A stretch of DNA of 64,000 bases from Erythrobacter colymbi (lineage in GTDB: Bacteria; Pseudomonadota; Alphaproteobacteria; Sphingomonadales; Sphingomonadaceae). The position numbers and the translations under genes were made by a program. The stretch spans positions 1 through 64,000 of the forward strand of contig NZ_MUYK01000001.1 of NCBI RefSeq assembly GCF_002155685.1. Reading direction: 5' to 3'. A model generated the notes under the pieces. The model made no database searches and was not told where the DNA came from. It saw only the letters and a program-made list of their open reading frames with translations. Positions 54,116 through 62,481 of this stretch are shown here, one piece after another (the first letter of the stretch is position 1; every line of letters begins with the position of its first letter).

Positions 54116-54160
54116 CAAAAGGAAAGGGGCGCCCCGCCGCGCTGGCAGGACGCCCCTTCC
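54116..54160 (-). terminator. Hairpin terminator of the TorF-like gene
   Basis: On the minus strand GGAAGGGGCG pairs with CGCCCCTTTCC around an 18-base GC-rich loop and is followed by TTTT. It lies 18 bases past the stop of the outer-membrane protein gene. The palindrome could also end transcripts from the other direction. Confidence 0.7.
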
Positions 54161-54177
54161 TTGTCGTCAGAGCCGGA

Positions 54178-55125
54178 TCAGAACGATGCGGTGACCGAGA
54201 ACACCACGGTCGCATCCGAGATCGAGTTGCCCGCCAGCGTCGCGAAGTTCGGACGGATGGTGGCCGCTTCGGCTTCCGAGATGTCGGTGTCGACATAGGC
54301 GGCCGACAGGGTCAGGCCCGAGATCGGCACGATGTCGATGCCGAGCAGCCAGTCCCAGTAGGTCCCGGTCGGCGCGACGCTGGTGCCGTTGGGGCCGAGG
54401 CCGGGGTTGCCGTCCGAATAGCCGATGTGGGCCTTGAGGGTCACCGGCGCGCCGTCGATGGCGTAGGTGGCATCACCCGCGAGGTAGAGGTTGTCTTCCT
54501 TGTCGCCCGGATCGACGGTGGGGCCGACGGGGTCCCAGTTGCCCAGCGCTTCCTGGGAGGGCGCGTAGGCGACGGTGCCGGTCAGGCCGATCGGGCCCAC
54601 AGTGCCCGAAAGCTTGGCGTAGAGTTCGGCGAAGTCGGTGTTGTCTGCGCCGCTCGGGTACATGTACCAGGTCAGGCCCGCATCGAGCGTGCCTTCGCCG
54701 ACCGGCAGCTTGAAGCCGGCGACCAGGTCGAGCTCCATGTTGGCGCCGCCGAAGGTGCCCCAGCCCGCGAGGTTCGAACCCCAGGTGCTGACATAGAAGC
54801 CGCTTTCGTGGGCGATGGTGAAGCCGCCCTGCACGGCAAAGCCTTCATCCGACTGCGAGACACCGCGGAAGCGGTAGTCCGACACGATCGCGGCCGAGCC
54901 CGAGATGGTGATAGCGGGGGTGTCTTCTTCCTGACCGGTGGCTTCGGCAAGGTTGATCGGCGCGATGGCCGGGGTGCCGAGGGCGGTTTCGGAAACGGTG
55001 ATTTCGGTTTCGGTTTCAGCGGCCGGGCCGACGTTGGCGGCGGTTGCCTCACCAGCGAAAGCGGGCGTGGCAAAGCAAGCGGCGAGAGCGACAGCCGAGG
55101 CGGCCGATGCGAAACGAATGGACAT
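54178..55125 (-). CDS. TorF-family putative outer-membrane porin
   Basis: A 315-aa protein with signal peptide MSIRFASAASAVALAACFATPAFA, a low-complexity Ala/Glu/Thr-rich segment to about residue 65, and a beta-barrel domain that opens SGSAAIVSDYRFRGVSQSDEGFAVQGG. This opening and the terminal aromatic VVFSVTASF match the Gcw_chp/TorF family of outer-membrane proteins common in proteobacteria, whose transport role is unclear. It is monocistronic with its own terminator. The 261 bases upstream (55126-55386) hold no gene. Confidence 0.85.
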   Translation of the reverse strand: MSIRFASAASAVALAACFATPAFAGEATAANVGPAAETETEITVSETALGTPAIAPINLAEATGQEEDTPAITISGSAAIVSDYRFRGVSQSDEGFAVQGGFTIAHESGFYVSTWGSNLAGWGTFGGANMELDLVAGFKLPVGEGTLDAGLTWYMYPSGADNTDFAELYAKLSGTVGPIGLTGTVAYAPSQEALGNWDPVGPTVDPGDKEDNLYLAGDATYAIDGAPVTLKAHIGYSDGNPGLGPNGTSVAPTGTYWDWLLGIDIVPISGLTLSAAYVDTDISEAEAATIRPNFATLAGNSISDATVVFSVTASF

Positions 55126-55386
55126 AAGGAACGCTCCATGAAGAGGTTTGGATCGTTCCACCTGCGCGGCGTGCAGGACTTTTTTTCCGAAAGACTCGGG
55201 TTCCCGTCACGTCGCTGACATAATCCTCCATGCTGCACCTGCGCACAAAGGTTATGTGAAAGGCGTATCTGATATTAGGTTGTTGCGTGGCTTTCGTGCC
55301 ACACCTTGGAATATACCTAAGGCGGGGGCGGGGCGGGGTCGATACGTCAAGCATCCACCCCCGCCGCGCGCCGTTCCGCTGCGGGC

Positions 55387-56460
55387 CTAGGCGCTCTCGC
55401 GCAGGCTCTCCATGTCGATCACGAAGCGGTATTTCACGTCGCTCGCCTCCATCCGGTCATAGGCGGTCTCGATGTCCTGCATCCGGATCACCTCGATATC
55501 GGGGAGGATGTTCTTCTCGGCGCAGAAATCGAGCATTTCCTGCGTCTCGGCGAGCCCTCCGATGCCGCTGCCGGTGAGGATCTTGCGCCCCAGCAGCACG
55601 CCGGTGTGGATTTCCGGCATCGGCCCGATCAGCCCGACCAGCACCTGCACCCCGTCGATCCGCAGCAGGTGGAGATAGGGCACGACATCGTGGCGTACGG
55701 GAATGGTGTTCAGCACCATGTCGAAATAGCCGCGCTTGGCCTTCATCGCGGCCTTGTCCTCGGTGTTGAGGAAGGCGTGGGCACCCAGCTTCTCGGCATC
55801 GGCGCGCTTGCTTTCCGAGCGGCTGAGCACGGTCACTTCCGCCCCCATTGCAGCGGCGAGCTTCACTCCCATGTGCCCGAGGCCGCCGAGCCCGGCGACC
55901 GCGACCTTGCTACCCGGCCCGACCTTCCAGGTGCGCAAGGGGGAGTAGGTGGTGATCCCCGCGCACAGCAGCGGAGCGGCCTCGGCCATCGGCAGGCTGT
56001 CGGGCACCTTGAGAACGAATTCCTCTCTGGCCACGATCCGCTCGGAATAGCCGCCGAAGGTCAGGCTGCCGTCGCGCCGGTCCTTGCCGTTGTAGGTGCC
56101 GGTGTTCCCGCCATTGAGGCAGTATTGTTCGAGGTCCGCCTCGCAATGCGCGCATTCGAGGCAGGAATCGACCATGCAGCCGATCGCCACCCGGTCGCCG
56201 ACCTTGTGGCGGGTCACGCCTTCGCCGACGGCGGTGACGGTGCCGACGATCTCGTGCCCGGGGACGATGGGGTAGGTGGTGAACCCCCAGTCGTTCCTCG
56301 CCGAGTGGAGGTCGGAATGGCAGATGCCGCAATGGCTGATCTCGATCAGCACATCGTCGTGGCGCAGGCCCCGGCGGGTGATTGCCATAGGCCCCACGCC
56401 GCTATCTGGCGCGGTCGCGCCATAGGCTTTGGTGGGGTATTCGTTGGTCGCGGTGGCCAT
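55387..56460 (-). CDS. Zinc-dependent NAD(P)H alcohol/aldehyde dehydrogenase (YahK/CAD-like)
   Basis: A 357-aa medium-chain dehydrogenase. The catalytic zinc ligands lie in SHCGICHSDLHS and VPGHEIVGTV, the structural zinc cysteines in CLECAHCEADLEQYCLNG, and the cofactor site is VAGLGGLGHMGVKLA. The Ser in LSRSESKRADA after the second strand favours NADP(H). The group reduces a broad range of aldehydes, including cinnamyl-type ones. GAGGAGA precedes the ATG and adjoins a palindromic repeat that separates it from the SDR gene upstream. Confidence 0.92.
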   Translation of the reverse strand: MATATNEYPTKAYGATAPDSGVGPMAITRRGLRHDDVLIEISHCGICHSDLHSARNDWGFTTYPIVPGHEIVGTVTAVGEGVTRHKVGDRVAIGCMVDSCLECAHCEADLEQYCLNGGNTGTYNGKDRRDGSLTFGGYSERIVAREEFVLKVPDSLPMAEAAPLLCAGITTYSPLRTWKVGPGSKVAVAGLGGLGHMGVKLAAAMGAEVTVLSRSESKRADAEKLGAHAFLNTEDKAAMKAKRGYFDMVLNTIPVRHDVVPYLHLLRIDGVQVLVGLIGPMPEIHTGVLLGRKILTGSGIGGLAETQEMLDFCAEKNILPDIEVIRMQDIETAYDRMEASDVKYRFVIDMESLRESA

Positions 56461-56473
56461 TGGAATTTCTCCT

Positions 56474-56602
56474 CGTCATTGCGAGCGGAGCGGCAGCGAA
56501 GCTGGCCTATGGGCCAACCAATCCATGGACCTTACCGACTTCGTGCTTGGAAAGGTCCATCGATGGATTGCCACGTCGCCTTCGGCTCCTCGCAAAGACG
56601 AC
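56474..56602. repeat. Dispersed intergenic palindrome (CATTGCGAGCGGAGCG type)
   Basis: Long arms, CATTGCGAGCG with CAATCCATGGACC on the left and GGTCCATCGATGGATTG with CCTCGCAAAGACG on the right, form a hairpin family well known in alphaproteobacterial genomes. The left end touches the ribosome site of the alcohol dehydrogenase gene. Confidence 0.75.
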
Positions 56603-56618
56603 GTGGGGAGAGGTTGAA

Positions 56619-57413
56619 CTACTTCGGCGGCATCCGGATCGCCCCGTCGAGCCGGAACTGGTGGCCGTTGATGTAGCTGTTGCGCGCGATCTCGAGCACC
56701 AGCGAAGCGAATTCCTCGGGCTCGCCCAGGCGCTTGGGGAAGGGGACGGAGGCGTTGAGCTGCGCCCACATCGGCGGGTTCCTGTCCTTCATCCCCAACA
56801 TCAGCGGGGTGGCGAAAATGCCCGGCATGACCGAATTCACGCGGATGCCGAGGTCCATCAGATCGCGCGCCATCGGCAGGACGAGGCCGTTCACCCCCGC
56901 CTTGCAGCTGCCATAGATCACCTGCCCGATCTGCCCGTCCTGCGCCGCGACGCTGGCGGTGAGAATGATGCACCCGCGCTCGCCGTCGTCGTTCACCGGA
57001 TCGGCGTTGGCCATGCCCAGCGCCGAGATGCTGGCAATGCGGTAGCTGGCGACGAGAATGCCTTGCGCGCCGAAGGCATAATCCTCGGTCGAGAGGCGCT
57101 TGTAGGCCCCGCTTTCCTTGTCCCACCCGAGGGTCTTCCCCCGGCGGCTCGCCATCGCGCAGTGGAGCGTCACGCGTTCCTGCCCGTGGGCGGCGCGGGC
57201 GGCGGCAAAGCCTGCCTCGACGCTGGCCTCATCCATGATGTCGACATGGTGGAAGGTGCCGCCGATCGCCTTGGCGTGGGCCTCGCCCGCCTCGCCGTTG
57301 ATGTCGAAGATCGCGACCTTGAGGCCCGCATCGGCAAAGGCCTGCGCGCTCGCCTTGCCGAGGCCGCTCGCCCCGCCGGTGACGACCACGGCCATGCCCG
57401 GTTCGAGTTTCAT
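56619..57413 (-). CDS. Short-chain dehydrogenase/reductase (3-hydroxyacyl-CoA dehydrogenase type 2-like)
   Basis: A 264-aa classical SDR with VVVTGGASGLGKA (residues 9-21), catalytic Ser in ILTASVAAQDGQIGQ, the YxxxK pair in VIYGSCKAGVNGL and VNSVMPGIFATPL. The acidic IFDINGE after the second strand indicates NAD+. Features resemble the HSD10/FabG-like 3-hydroxyacyl-CoA dehydrogenases. GGGAGAG precedes the ATG. Unlike the SDR at 4111, all catalytic residues are present. Confidence 0.9.
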   Translation of the reverse strand: MKLEPGMAVVVTGGASGLGKASAQAFADAGLKVAIFDINGEAGEAHAKAIGGTFHHVDIMDEASVEAGFAAARAAHGQERVTLHCAMASRRGKTLGWDKESGAYKRLSTEDYAFGAQGILVASYRIASISALGMANADPVNDDGERGCIILTASVAAQDGQIGQVIYGSCKAGVNGLVLPMARDLMDLGIRVNSVMPGIFATPLMLGMKDRNPPMWAQLNASVPFPKRLGEPEEFASLVLEIARNSYINGHQFRLDGAIRMPPK

Positions 57414-57559
57414 GCTGCTGTCTCTCCCTTGTGTGTTTTGCCTGTGGCTAGGCCTTTCGCGGCCCCCGCGCTAGCTCTCCAATTGCAGCATCGCACGGTC
57501 GCCTGATTGTCATGGAAGCGATTTACGGGACGGCCCAGACTGACCGAGGGGCCTTCCAC

Positions 57560-58600
57560 ATGATCCGATCATTTCACGCCGCCACGCTGCTCGCCGCCGC
57601 CGGGATGCTGACCGCCTGCGCCACCGTTCCCGCCATCACCGGCGACCCCGCCGTCACCGTCACAGCGCGGGCCGAGACCCCGCCCGTAGGCACGGCGCGC
57701 GAGGATGCGGCGGACGATCCGGCGATCTGGCGCAATCCGGCGAACCCGGCGGCGAGCCTCGTGGTGGGCACCGACAAGAAGGGCGGGCTCTACGTCTATG
57801 ATCTCAAGGGCGCGCAGAAGCACTTCATCCCTGCGCCCGGCCTCAACAATGCCGACCTGATCGAGCTGTCTGACGGCCGCGTGCTGGTGGCGGCGAGCGA
57901 CCGCAGTGACCTGACGAAGGTGCAGTTGTTCCTCGCCCTGCTCGACACGGCGAGCGGCACGCTGAAGCCAGCGGGTAGGATCGTGGTCGGCCCGGGCGAG
58001 GGCTACGGCATCTGCATGGTCAAGCCTGCGGGGGCGGGCGGCATCGTCGCCTTCAGCGCGCCCAAGGGCGGGACGATCTACAAGACCGTCATCACCGGGG
58101 CGAACGGGGCCTTCGTGGGCACCACCACCACCCTCGCGCAGATCCCGACCCAGACCGAAGGCTGCATCGCCGACCCGCGCACCGGTACGCTCTATATCGG
58201 GGAGGAAGACGCAGGCATCTGGGCGATAGACACCGCGACCGGCGCCAAGCGGATGGTCGCGCCTGTCGACAACAGGATGCTGGTCGCCGATGTCGAAGGT
58301 CTCGCCATCGCGCCCGAGGGCACGAGTGGCGGCTATCTCGTCGCCTCCAGCCAAGGCGACAATGCCTACGCCGTCTTCCGCCTGCCCGAGGTGACGCCGG
58401 TGGGCCGCTTCCGCATCGCGGCGGGCACTTTCGGCAGCGTCGAGGAGACCGACGGGATCGAGCTCGACAACCGCGATTTCGGGCCGGACTTCGCAGGCGG
58501 GCTGTTCATCGCGCAGGACGGGCAGAACGCGCCCAAGGCGCAGAACTTCAAGTTCGTGCGCTGGGACGAAGTTCTTGCTGCCCTTGGCGAGCGGAAGTAA
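57560..58600 (+). CDS. Beta-propeller phytase, lipoprotein
   Basis: A 346-aa extracytoplasmic phosphatase that releases phosphate from phytate using Ca2+. The lipobox LTAC follows MIRSFHAATLLAAAGM, so the protein is likely membrane-anchored. Typical blades are DDPAIWRNPANPAASLVVGTD, EGCIADPRTGTLYIGEED, DVEGLAI and SSQGDNAYAVFR, with acidic metal ligands. Start at 57560 has GAGGGG upstream; an ATG at 57512 is in frame but would hide the signal. It is followed after 9 bases by a PhoX-type phosphatase gene, forming a phosphate-scavenging pair. Confidence 0.9.
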   Translation: MIRSFHAATLLAAAGMLTACATVPAITGDPAVTVTARAETPPVGTAREDAADDPAIWRNPANPAASLVVGTDKKGGLYVYDLKGAQKHFIPAPGLNNADLIELSDGRVLVAASDRSDLTKVQLFLALLDTASGTLKPAGRIVVGPGEGYGICMVKPAGAGGIVAFSAPKGGTIYKTVITGANGAFVGTTTTLAQIPTQTEGCIADPRTGTLYIGEEDAGIWAIDTATGAKRMVAPVDNRMLVADVEGLAIAPEGTSGGYLVASSQGDNAYAVFRLPEVTPVGRFRIAAGTFGSVEETDGIELDNRDFGPDFAGGLFIAQDGQNAPKAQNFKFVRWDEVLAALGERK

Positions 58601-58609
58601 CCCCCTGCC

Positions 58610-59995
58610 ATGACTCTCCCGATCGCTTCGTCCGACCGCCGCGGCTTCCTCGGCGCCACCGCCTCCGCCTTTGCTGCCCTCGCCGCGAGCGGGTGCATGA
58701 GCCGCACGGCCGGCACCCCCGCCACTTCTGCGGCGCGGCCGGCGGCCGGCGGCTTTGCCGGGTACGGCGCGCTCAAGCCAGATCCGGCCGGCTTCCTCGA
58801 TCTGCCGGAAGGTTTCTCTTACCGCGTCATCTCTCGCCTGGGTGACAGGATGGACGACGGCGGCACCGTGCCCGACCGCGCGGACGGCATGGGGTGCTTC
58901 GACCTCGGGCCAGATGAAAACGGAAACCCCGAGATCGCGCTGGTGCGCAATCACGAATTGCAGCCCAAGCATGACGCGGGCGGGCCTATCGCCAAGGGCT
59001 ATGGCAAGCGCGAGGGCGCCTTCGTCCCGGGCGGTACCACCACCATCGTGCTCGACGCGAAGACGCTTGCCGTGAAGCGCCAGTTCCGCAGCCTTGGCGG
59101 CACGATCCGCAACTGTTCGGGCGGGGTGACGCCGTGGGGCAGCTGGCTCACCTGCGAGGAAGCGCCGACCGGCCCCGGCCAGCCCTATGGCGATGGGCTC
59201 GAGCAGAACCACGGCTGGGTCTTCGAAGTCCCCGCCGCCGCGAAGGGCCTCGTCGATCCGGTGCCCCTCAAGGCGATGGGCCGCTTCAACCACGAGGCCG
59301 CGAGCGTCGATCCGGCGACCGGCATCGTCTATCTGACCGAGGACCGCGACGACGGGGTGCTCTACCGCTTCCTCCCCAAGACCCCCGGCCGGCTCGCCGA
59401 GGGTGGTCGTCTGCAGGCGATGGCGGTCGAGGGGATCGCCGATACCCGCAACTGGAACAGCCCGGCGATGGCGGTGGGCAAGCCCTACCGCGTGAGCTGG
59501 GTCGATCTCGACGAGGTCGAGGCACCCAAGGACGACCTGCGCCAGCGTGCGGTCGCCAAGGGGGCGGCGCTGGTGGCGCGGGGCGAGGGTCTGCACATGG
59601 GCGTGAAGCGCGGGCAGTCCGAAGTCTTTGCCTGCTGCACTAGCGGCGGGGCGAAGCAGCTCGGCCAGATCCTCAAGCTGACGATCGGCGGCGCAGGCCA
59701 GCCCGATACGGTCACGCTGTTCTTCGAGAGCGAGAGCACCGAACAGTTCAACTTCGGCGACAACCTCACCGTCGCCCCCTCTGGCCACCTGATCGTGTGC
59801 GAGGACCAGTACACCGACGTTGTCGACAACCACATCCGCGGCATCACCCCCGATGGCCGCGCCTACAACCTCGCCAAGCTGCACGCGCAGACCGAGCTCG
59901 CCGGCGCGTGCTTCTCGCCCGACGGGCGTACGCTGTTCGTCAACGCCTATGGCCCGGCGGCGACGCTGGCGATCTCGGGGCCCTGGGCGGCGTAA
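58610..59995 (+). CDS. phoX: PhoX-type alkaline phosphatase (DUF839), Tat-exported
   Basis: A 461-aa phosphatase with a twin-arginine signal SDRRGFLGATASAFAALAASGC. The C in ASGC could also be lipidated. The body shows the PhoX hallmarks: FSYRVISRLGDRMDDG, ALVRNHELQPKH, NCSGGVTPWGSWLTCEE, a MGRFNHEAASVDPATG segment and CEDQYTDVVDN. These enzymes use Ca2+ and Fe3+ and export folded through Tat. Its neighbour is the phytase, and both would supply phosphate under starvation. No clear Pho box was seen in front of the pair. Confidence 0.92.
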   Translation: MTLPIASSDRRGFLGATASAFAALAASGCMSRTAGTPATSAARPAAGGFAGYGALKPDPAGFLDLPEGFSYRVISRLGDRMDDGGTVPDRADGMGCFDLGPDENGNPEIALVRNHELQPKHDAGGPIAKGYGKREGAFVPGGTTTIVLDAKTLAVKRQFRSLGGTIRNCSGGVTPWGSWLTCEEAPTGPGQPYGDGLEQNHGWVFEVPAAAKGLVDPVPLKAMGRFNHEAASVDPATGIVYLTEDRDDGVLYRFLPKTPGRLAEGGRLQAMAVEGIADTRNWNSPAMAVGKPYRVSWVDLDEVEAPKDDLRQRAVAKGAALVARGEGLHMGVKRGQSEVFACCTSGGAKQLGQILKLTIGGAGQPDTVTLFFESESTEQFNFGDNLTVAPSGHLIVCEDQYTDVVDNHIRGITPDGRAYNLAKLHAQTELAGACFSPDGRTLFVNAYGPAATLAISGPWAA

Positions 59996-60004
59996 GCACG
60001 GCAG

Positions 60005-60568
60005 GTGGACGGTTTTCTTCTGGCACTGCTGCTGGTCTTCGCGCTCGCTTGCGGCGGGCGTGACCAGCGGATGGTGGCGCAGTGGGCCGATACGCTGGGG
60101 CAGAGCATGCAGCTGCTCACTGTGGCGGTGCTCTCCGCCTGCGTGAGCGCGGGCGTCATGGCCTATGTCGGTGCGGAATTCGCCGCGATGCTCCCCCGCA
60201 AGGCCGCGCAGATGCTGGTCGCCTTCGCGCTCGCCATCGCCGCAGCCGAGCTGGCGCTGCCGGTGCGGCAGAAACCCGCGAAGGAGCCGACCCGTTCGCT
60301 CGCCGCGCTCGGCATCGTGCTGCTCGCAAGGCAGATCGGGGACGGGGCGCGCTTCGCCGTCTTCGCGCTCGCGGCGTGGGCTGCGCTGCCGCTGACCGCC
60401 GGTCTCGGCGGGGCGCTCGGCGGCGCGGCGGCTGTGTCGCTGGGCTGGGGCGCGGGCAGCGCTGCCCTCGCGCGGCTACCCCTGCGCGCCATCCGCCTCG
60501 CGCTCGCCCTGTGCCTCGGCATCGCGGCGCTCTTTATCGGCATGGATGCCCGTTTCGCCGCGTCCTGA
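60005..60568 (+). CDS. Small polytopic membrane protein, GDT1/UPF0016-like
   Basis: A 187-aa protein with about six helices in two halves. The second half carries LLARQIGDGARFAVFALAA, resembling the E-x-G-D-(K/R)-(T/S) motif of GDT1/TMEM165 manganese-calcium transporters. The first half has ACGGRDQRMVAQWA at the equivalent point, where the Glu is lost. The motif is thus degenerate in both repeats and ion transport is uncertain. The start is GTG at 60005, 9 bases after the PhoX stop, so it is likely co-transcribed. Confidence 0.68.
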   Translation: MDGFLLALLLVFALACGGRDQRMVAQWADTLGQSMQLLTVAVLSACVSAGVMAYVGAEFAAMLPRKAAQMLVAFALAIAAAELALPVRQKPAKEPTRSLAALGIVLLARQIGDGARFAVFALAAWAALPLTAGLGGALGGAAAVSLGWGAGSAALARLPLRAIRLALALCLGIAALFIGMDARFAAS

Positions 60569-60687
60569 TCGCCTGAAGCGATTACCGTCCCCAAGCTTTT
60601 GCCGAAACCTGATCCATGTTCGCGCATTGCTTTAACGACCATATAGGCGGCGTAACTGCTGCTTCCCCTCCAGCAAAGGAGCCACAC

Positions 60688-61149
60688 ATGGCCAATACCA
60701 AGGACAATTCGAAAGCCGCGCTTGTCGCGGAGCTCAACGGCCTCCTCGCCGATCACTTCGCGCTCTACATCAAGACCAAGAACTTCCACTGGCACGTCAA
60801 AGGCCCGCGCTTCCACGATCTGCACTTGCTGTTCGATGCGCAGGCGACCGCGGTGCAGGGCCAGATCGACGTGATCGCCGAGCGCGTGCGCAAGCTCGAT
60901 GCCGATACGCTGACCTCGGTCGGCAGCGTGGCAAAGGCGAGCGCGATCAAGGATCAGGACAAGACCTCGCTTTCGGCCGAAGAGATGATCGCCGAGCTGA
61001 TGGCCGACAACCAGGCCGTGGTCGCGCGCCTCAAGGCGATGAAGGACCTGACCGAAGAGGCCGGCGACAATGCCACCGACGGCCTCGTCGACGACTGGAC
61101 CGACATGGCCGAGGAACGCGTGTGGTTCCTGCGATCGCTGCTCGCCTAA
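60688..61149 (+). CDS. dps: Dps-family DNA starvation/ferritin-like protein
   Basis: A 153-aa protein that oxidises and stores iron in a 12-subunit cage and may bind DNA. The ferroxidase site motifs are HFALYIKTKNFHWHVKGPRFHDLH, with the conserved His residues, and the following FDAQATAVQGQIDVIAERVRKLD with Asp/Glu ligands. The ATG follows AAAGGAG closely. In-frame sequence upstream from 60616 is not part of the family. A strong hairpin terminator follows. Confidence 0.95.
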   Translation: MANTKDNSKAALVAELNGLLADHFALYIKTKNFHWHVKGPRFHDLHLLFDAQATAVQGQIDVIAERVRKLDADTLTSVGSVAKASAIKDQDKTSLSAEEMIAELMADNQAVVARLKAMKDLTEEAGDNATDGLVDDWTDMAEERVWFLRSLLA

Positions 61150-61175
61150 GCGCACCGCCCGCATAGCTATCCATG

Positions 61176-61211
61176 AAAGGGCCGTCCCCATTGCCGGGGG
61201 CGGCCCTTTTG
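61176..61211 (+). terminator. Rho-independent terminator after dps
   Basis: AAAGGGCCGTCCCC pairs with GGGGGCGGCCCTTTT (one wobble) around ATTGCC, ending in a T run. It lies 26 bases after the dps stop and 15 bases before the next start. Confidence 0.85.
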
Positions 61212-61225
61212 CTATCAGGGCAGGC

Positions 61226-61852
61226 ATGGGTGACATCACGATCTTCGAAGGCGCGAACCGCACGGCGGTGGCCGGCTGGCTGCTGGGGCGGCTGAGCGAA
61301 CAATCCAGCGGGGGCGGCGCGATCACCATTCCGGGCGGCTCGACCCCCTTCCCGATCATCGCCGCGATGATCGAATATGGCGGGATCGACTGGGCGGACT
61401 GGGAGGTGTGGCCGAACGACGACCGCATCGTGCCCGAGGATCACGAGGCCTCGAACACCGGCAAGATCCGCGAGATGCTCGCTCCCGCCGGCGCGCGGAT
61501 CGTGGCACTGGCCGAGGACGCCGCTCCGCCGCATTTCGCGCTGACCTGGCTCGGCATGGGGCCGGACGGGCACATCGCCTCGCTCTTCCCCAACACCGAC
61601 CCGCAGGTGGACGACGCGCAGGTGGTGCGCCGCCTGACCCCCGATCCCCTGCCGCCCCATGCGCCGTTCGACCGGATCACGCTGACTATCCCCGCTCTGC
61701 TCGCGACCGACGCGATCCTGTTCACCCTCGGCGGCGCTGCGGACAAGCGCGCGGTGTTCGACGCAGCGGCGCGGGGCGAGCATGACCTTCCCGTCGCCCG
61801 CCTGCTCGCCGCGGCCCGCGCGCGCGGCATCCCGGTCACGGTCTTCGCCTGA
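61226..61852 (+). CDS. pgl: 6-phosphogluconolactonase
   Basis: A 208-aa enzyme of the NagB/RpiA-like fold. It has IPGGSTPFPIIAAM near residue 35, WPNDDRIVPEDHEASNTG and the catalytic GMGPDGHIASLFPNT. It hydrolyses 6-phosphoglucono-lactone in the pentose phosphate and Entner-Doudoroff routes. It is shorter than Pgl of many bacteria (about 230 aa), mainly at the N-terminus. The ATG at 61226 has CAGGGCAGG upstream. Its neighbours are dps and a Nudix gene, not zwf or edd. Confidence 0.9.
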   Translation: MGDITIFEGANRTAVAGWLLGRLSEQSSGGGAITIPGGSTPFPIIAAMIEYGGIDWADWEVWPNDDRIVPEDHEASNTGKIREMLAPAGARIVALAEDAAPPHFALTWLGMGPDGHIASLFPNTDPQVDDAQVVRRLTPDPLPPHAPFDRITLTIPALLATDAILFTLGGAADKRAVFDAAARGEHDLPVARLLAAARARGIPVTVFA

Positions 61853-61856
61853 GCCG

Positions 61857-62330
61857 ATGCAGAACCTCCTCCCCGCCCCGCTCCACCGTGCGCTGATGCC
61901 GATCGCCAATTGGGTGCGGCACCATTGGCGGCGCTGGCGCAGGACACCGCTGGCGGGGGTGAGCGTGATCGTCACCAATCTTGCGGGCGATGTGCTGCTG
62001 CTCAAGCATTCCTATGGCCCTGCGGTGTGGAGCCTGCCGGGCGGCGGGCTCGGCCGGGGCGAGGATCCGCTCGAGGCCGCCCGCCGCGAGGTGCGCGAGG
62101 AACTCGGCGTGGAACTGGCGCGGATCGAGCCGGTCGGCGTGATCGAGGAGGAGCTGTCCGGCTCGCCCCACACCGCGCACATCTTCGCAGGCGTCTGCGA
62201 TCGCCAGCCCCGACCCGACCGCCGCGAGGTACTGGAGGCGCGGTTCTTCCCCTCTCACTCGCTCCCCGAGCCACTGGGCCGCACCACCCGCAACCGCATC
62301 TCGGTGTGGCGGGCGAGGGGCGTGGGTTGA
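61857..62330 (+). CDS. Nudix hydrolase
   Basis: A 157-aa protein carrying the complete Nudix box GGGLGRGEDPLEAARREVREELGVEL (GX5EX7REUXEEXGU) after SLP; the Glu residues coordinate the metal. An N-terminal basic helix with several Trp and Arg (WVRHHWRRWRR) may associate with membrane lipid or nucleic acid. Substrate (nucleoside diphosphate derivative) is undetermined. The gene begins 4 bases after pgl ends, so the two form an operon. Confidence 0.92.
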   Translation: MQNLLPAPLHRALMPIANWVRHHWRRWRRTPLAGVSVIVTNLAGDVLLLKHSYGPAVWSLPGGGLGRGEDPLEAARREVREELGVELARIEPVGVIEEELSGSPHTAHIFAGVCDRQPRPDRREVLEARFFPSHSLPEPLGRTTRNRISVWRARGVG

Positions 62331-62338
62331 TCCTAATC

Positions 62339-62472
62339 TCCCCTCCTCTTCAGAGGAGGGGCTGGGGGTGGTGGCGCGGCGCGTCAGCGTCGCGCGTGCC
62401 ATACGGCACCACCCCGCTGCGACTAGCGAGCAAGCTCGCAAGTCTCGCGACCCTCCTCTAAAGAGGAGGGCG
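62339..62472. repeat. Composite intergenic palindrome
   Basis: CCCTCCTCTTCAGAGGAGGG on the left is a self-contained hairpin; the right end CCCTCCTCTAAAGAGGAGGG repeats it, and GGCGCGGCGCG and GTGGTG arms pair across the middle. It lies between the convergent Nudix and dinB genes and shares its plan with the repeats at 29369 and 34991. Confidence 0.7.
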
Positions 62473-62481
62473 AAACCGGGC

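Noticed and set aside
51920..54298. A 792-aa open frame on the + strand
   Set aside because: It is antisense to the penicillin-acylase-family gene, whose signal peptide and Ntn-serine motif are clear.
57480..57560. A Pho-box-like TTGTCAT before the phytase gene
   Set aside because: Only a single half-site is visible and a PhoB box needs two 7-mers in tandem.
60600..60687. A possible sigma-factor promoter before dps
   Set aside because: TTGCTT and TATAGG occur but spacing and context are ambiguous, and no EcfG-type GGAAC element was found.
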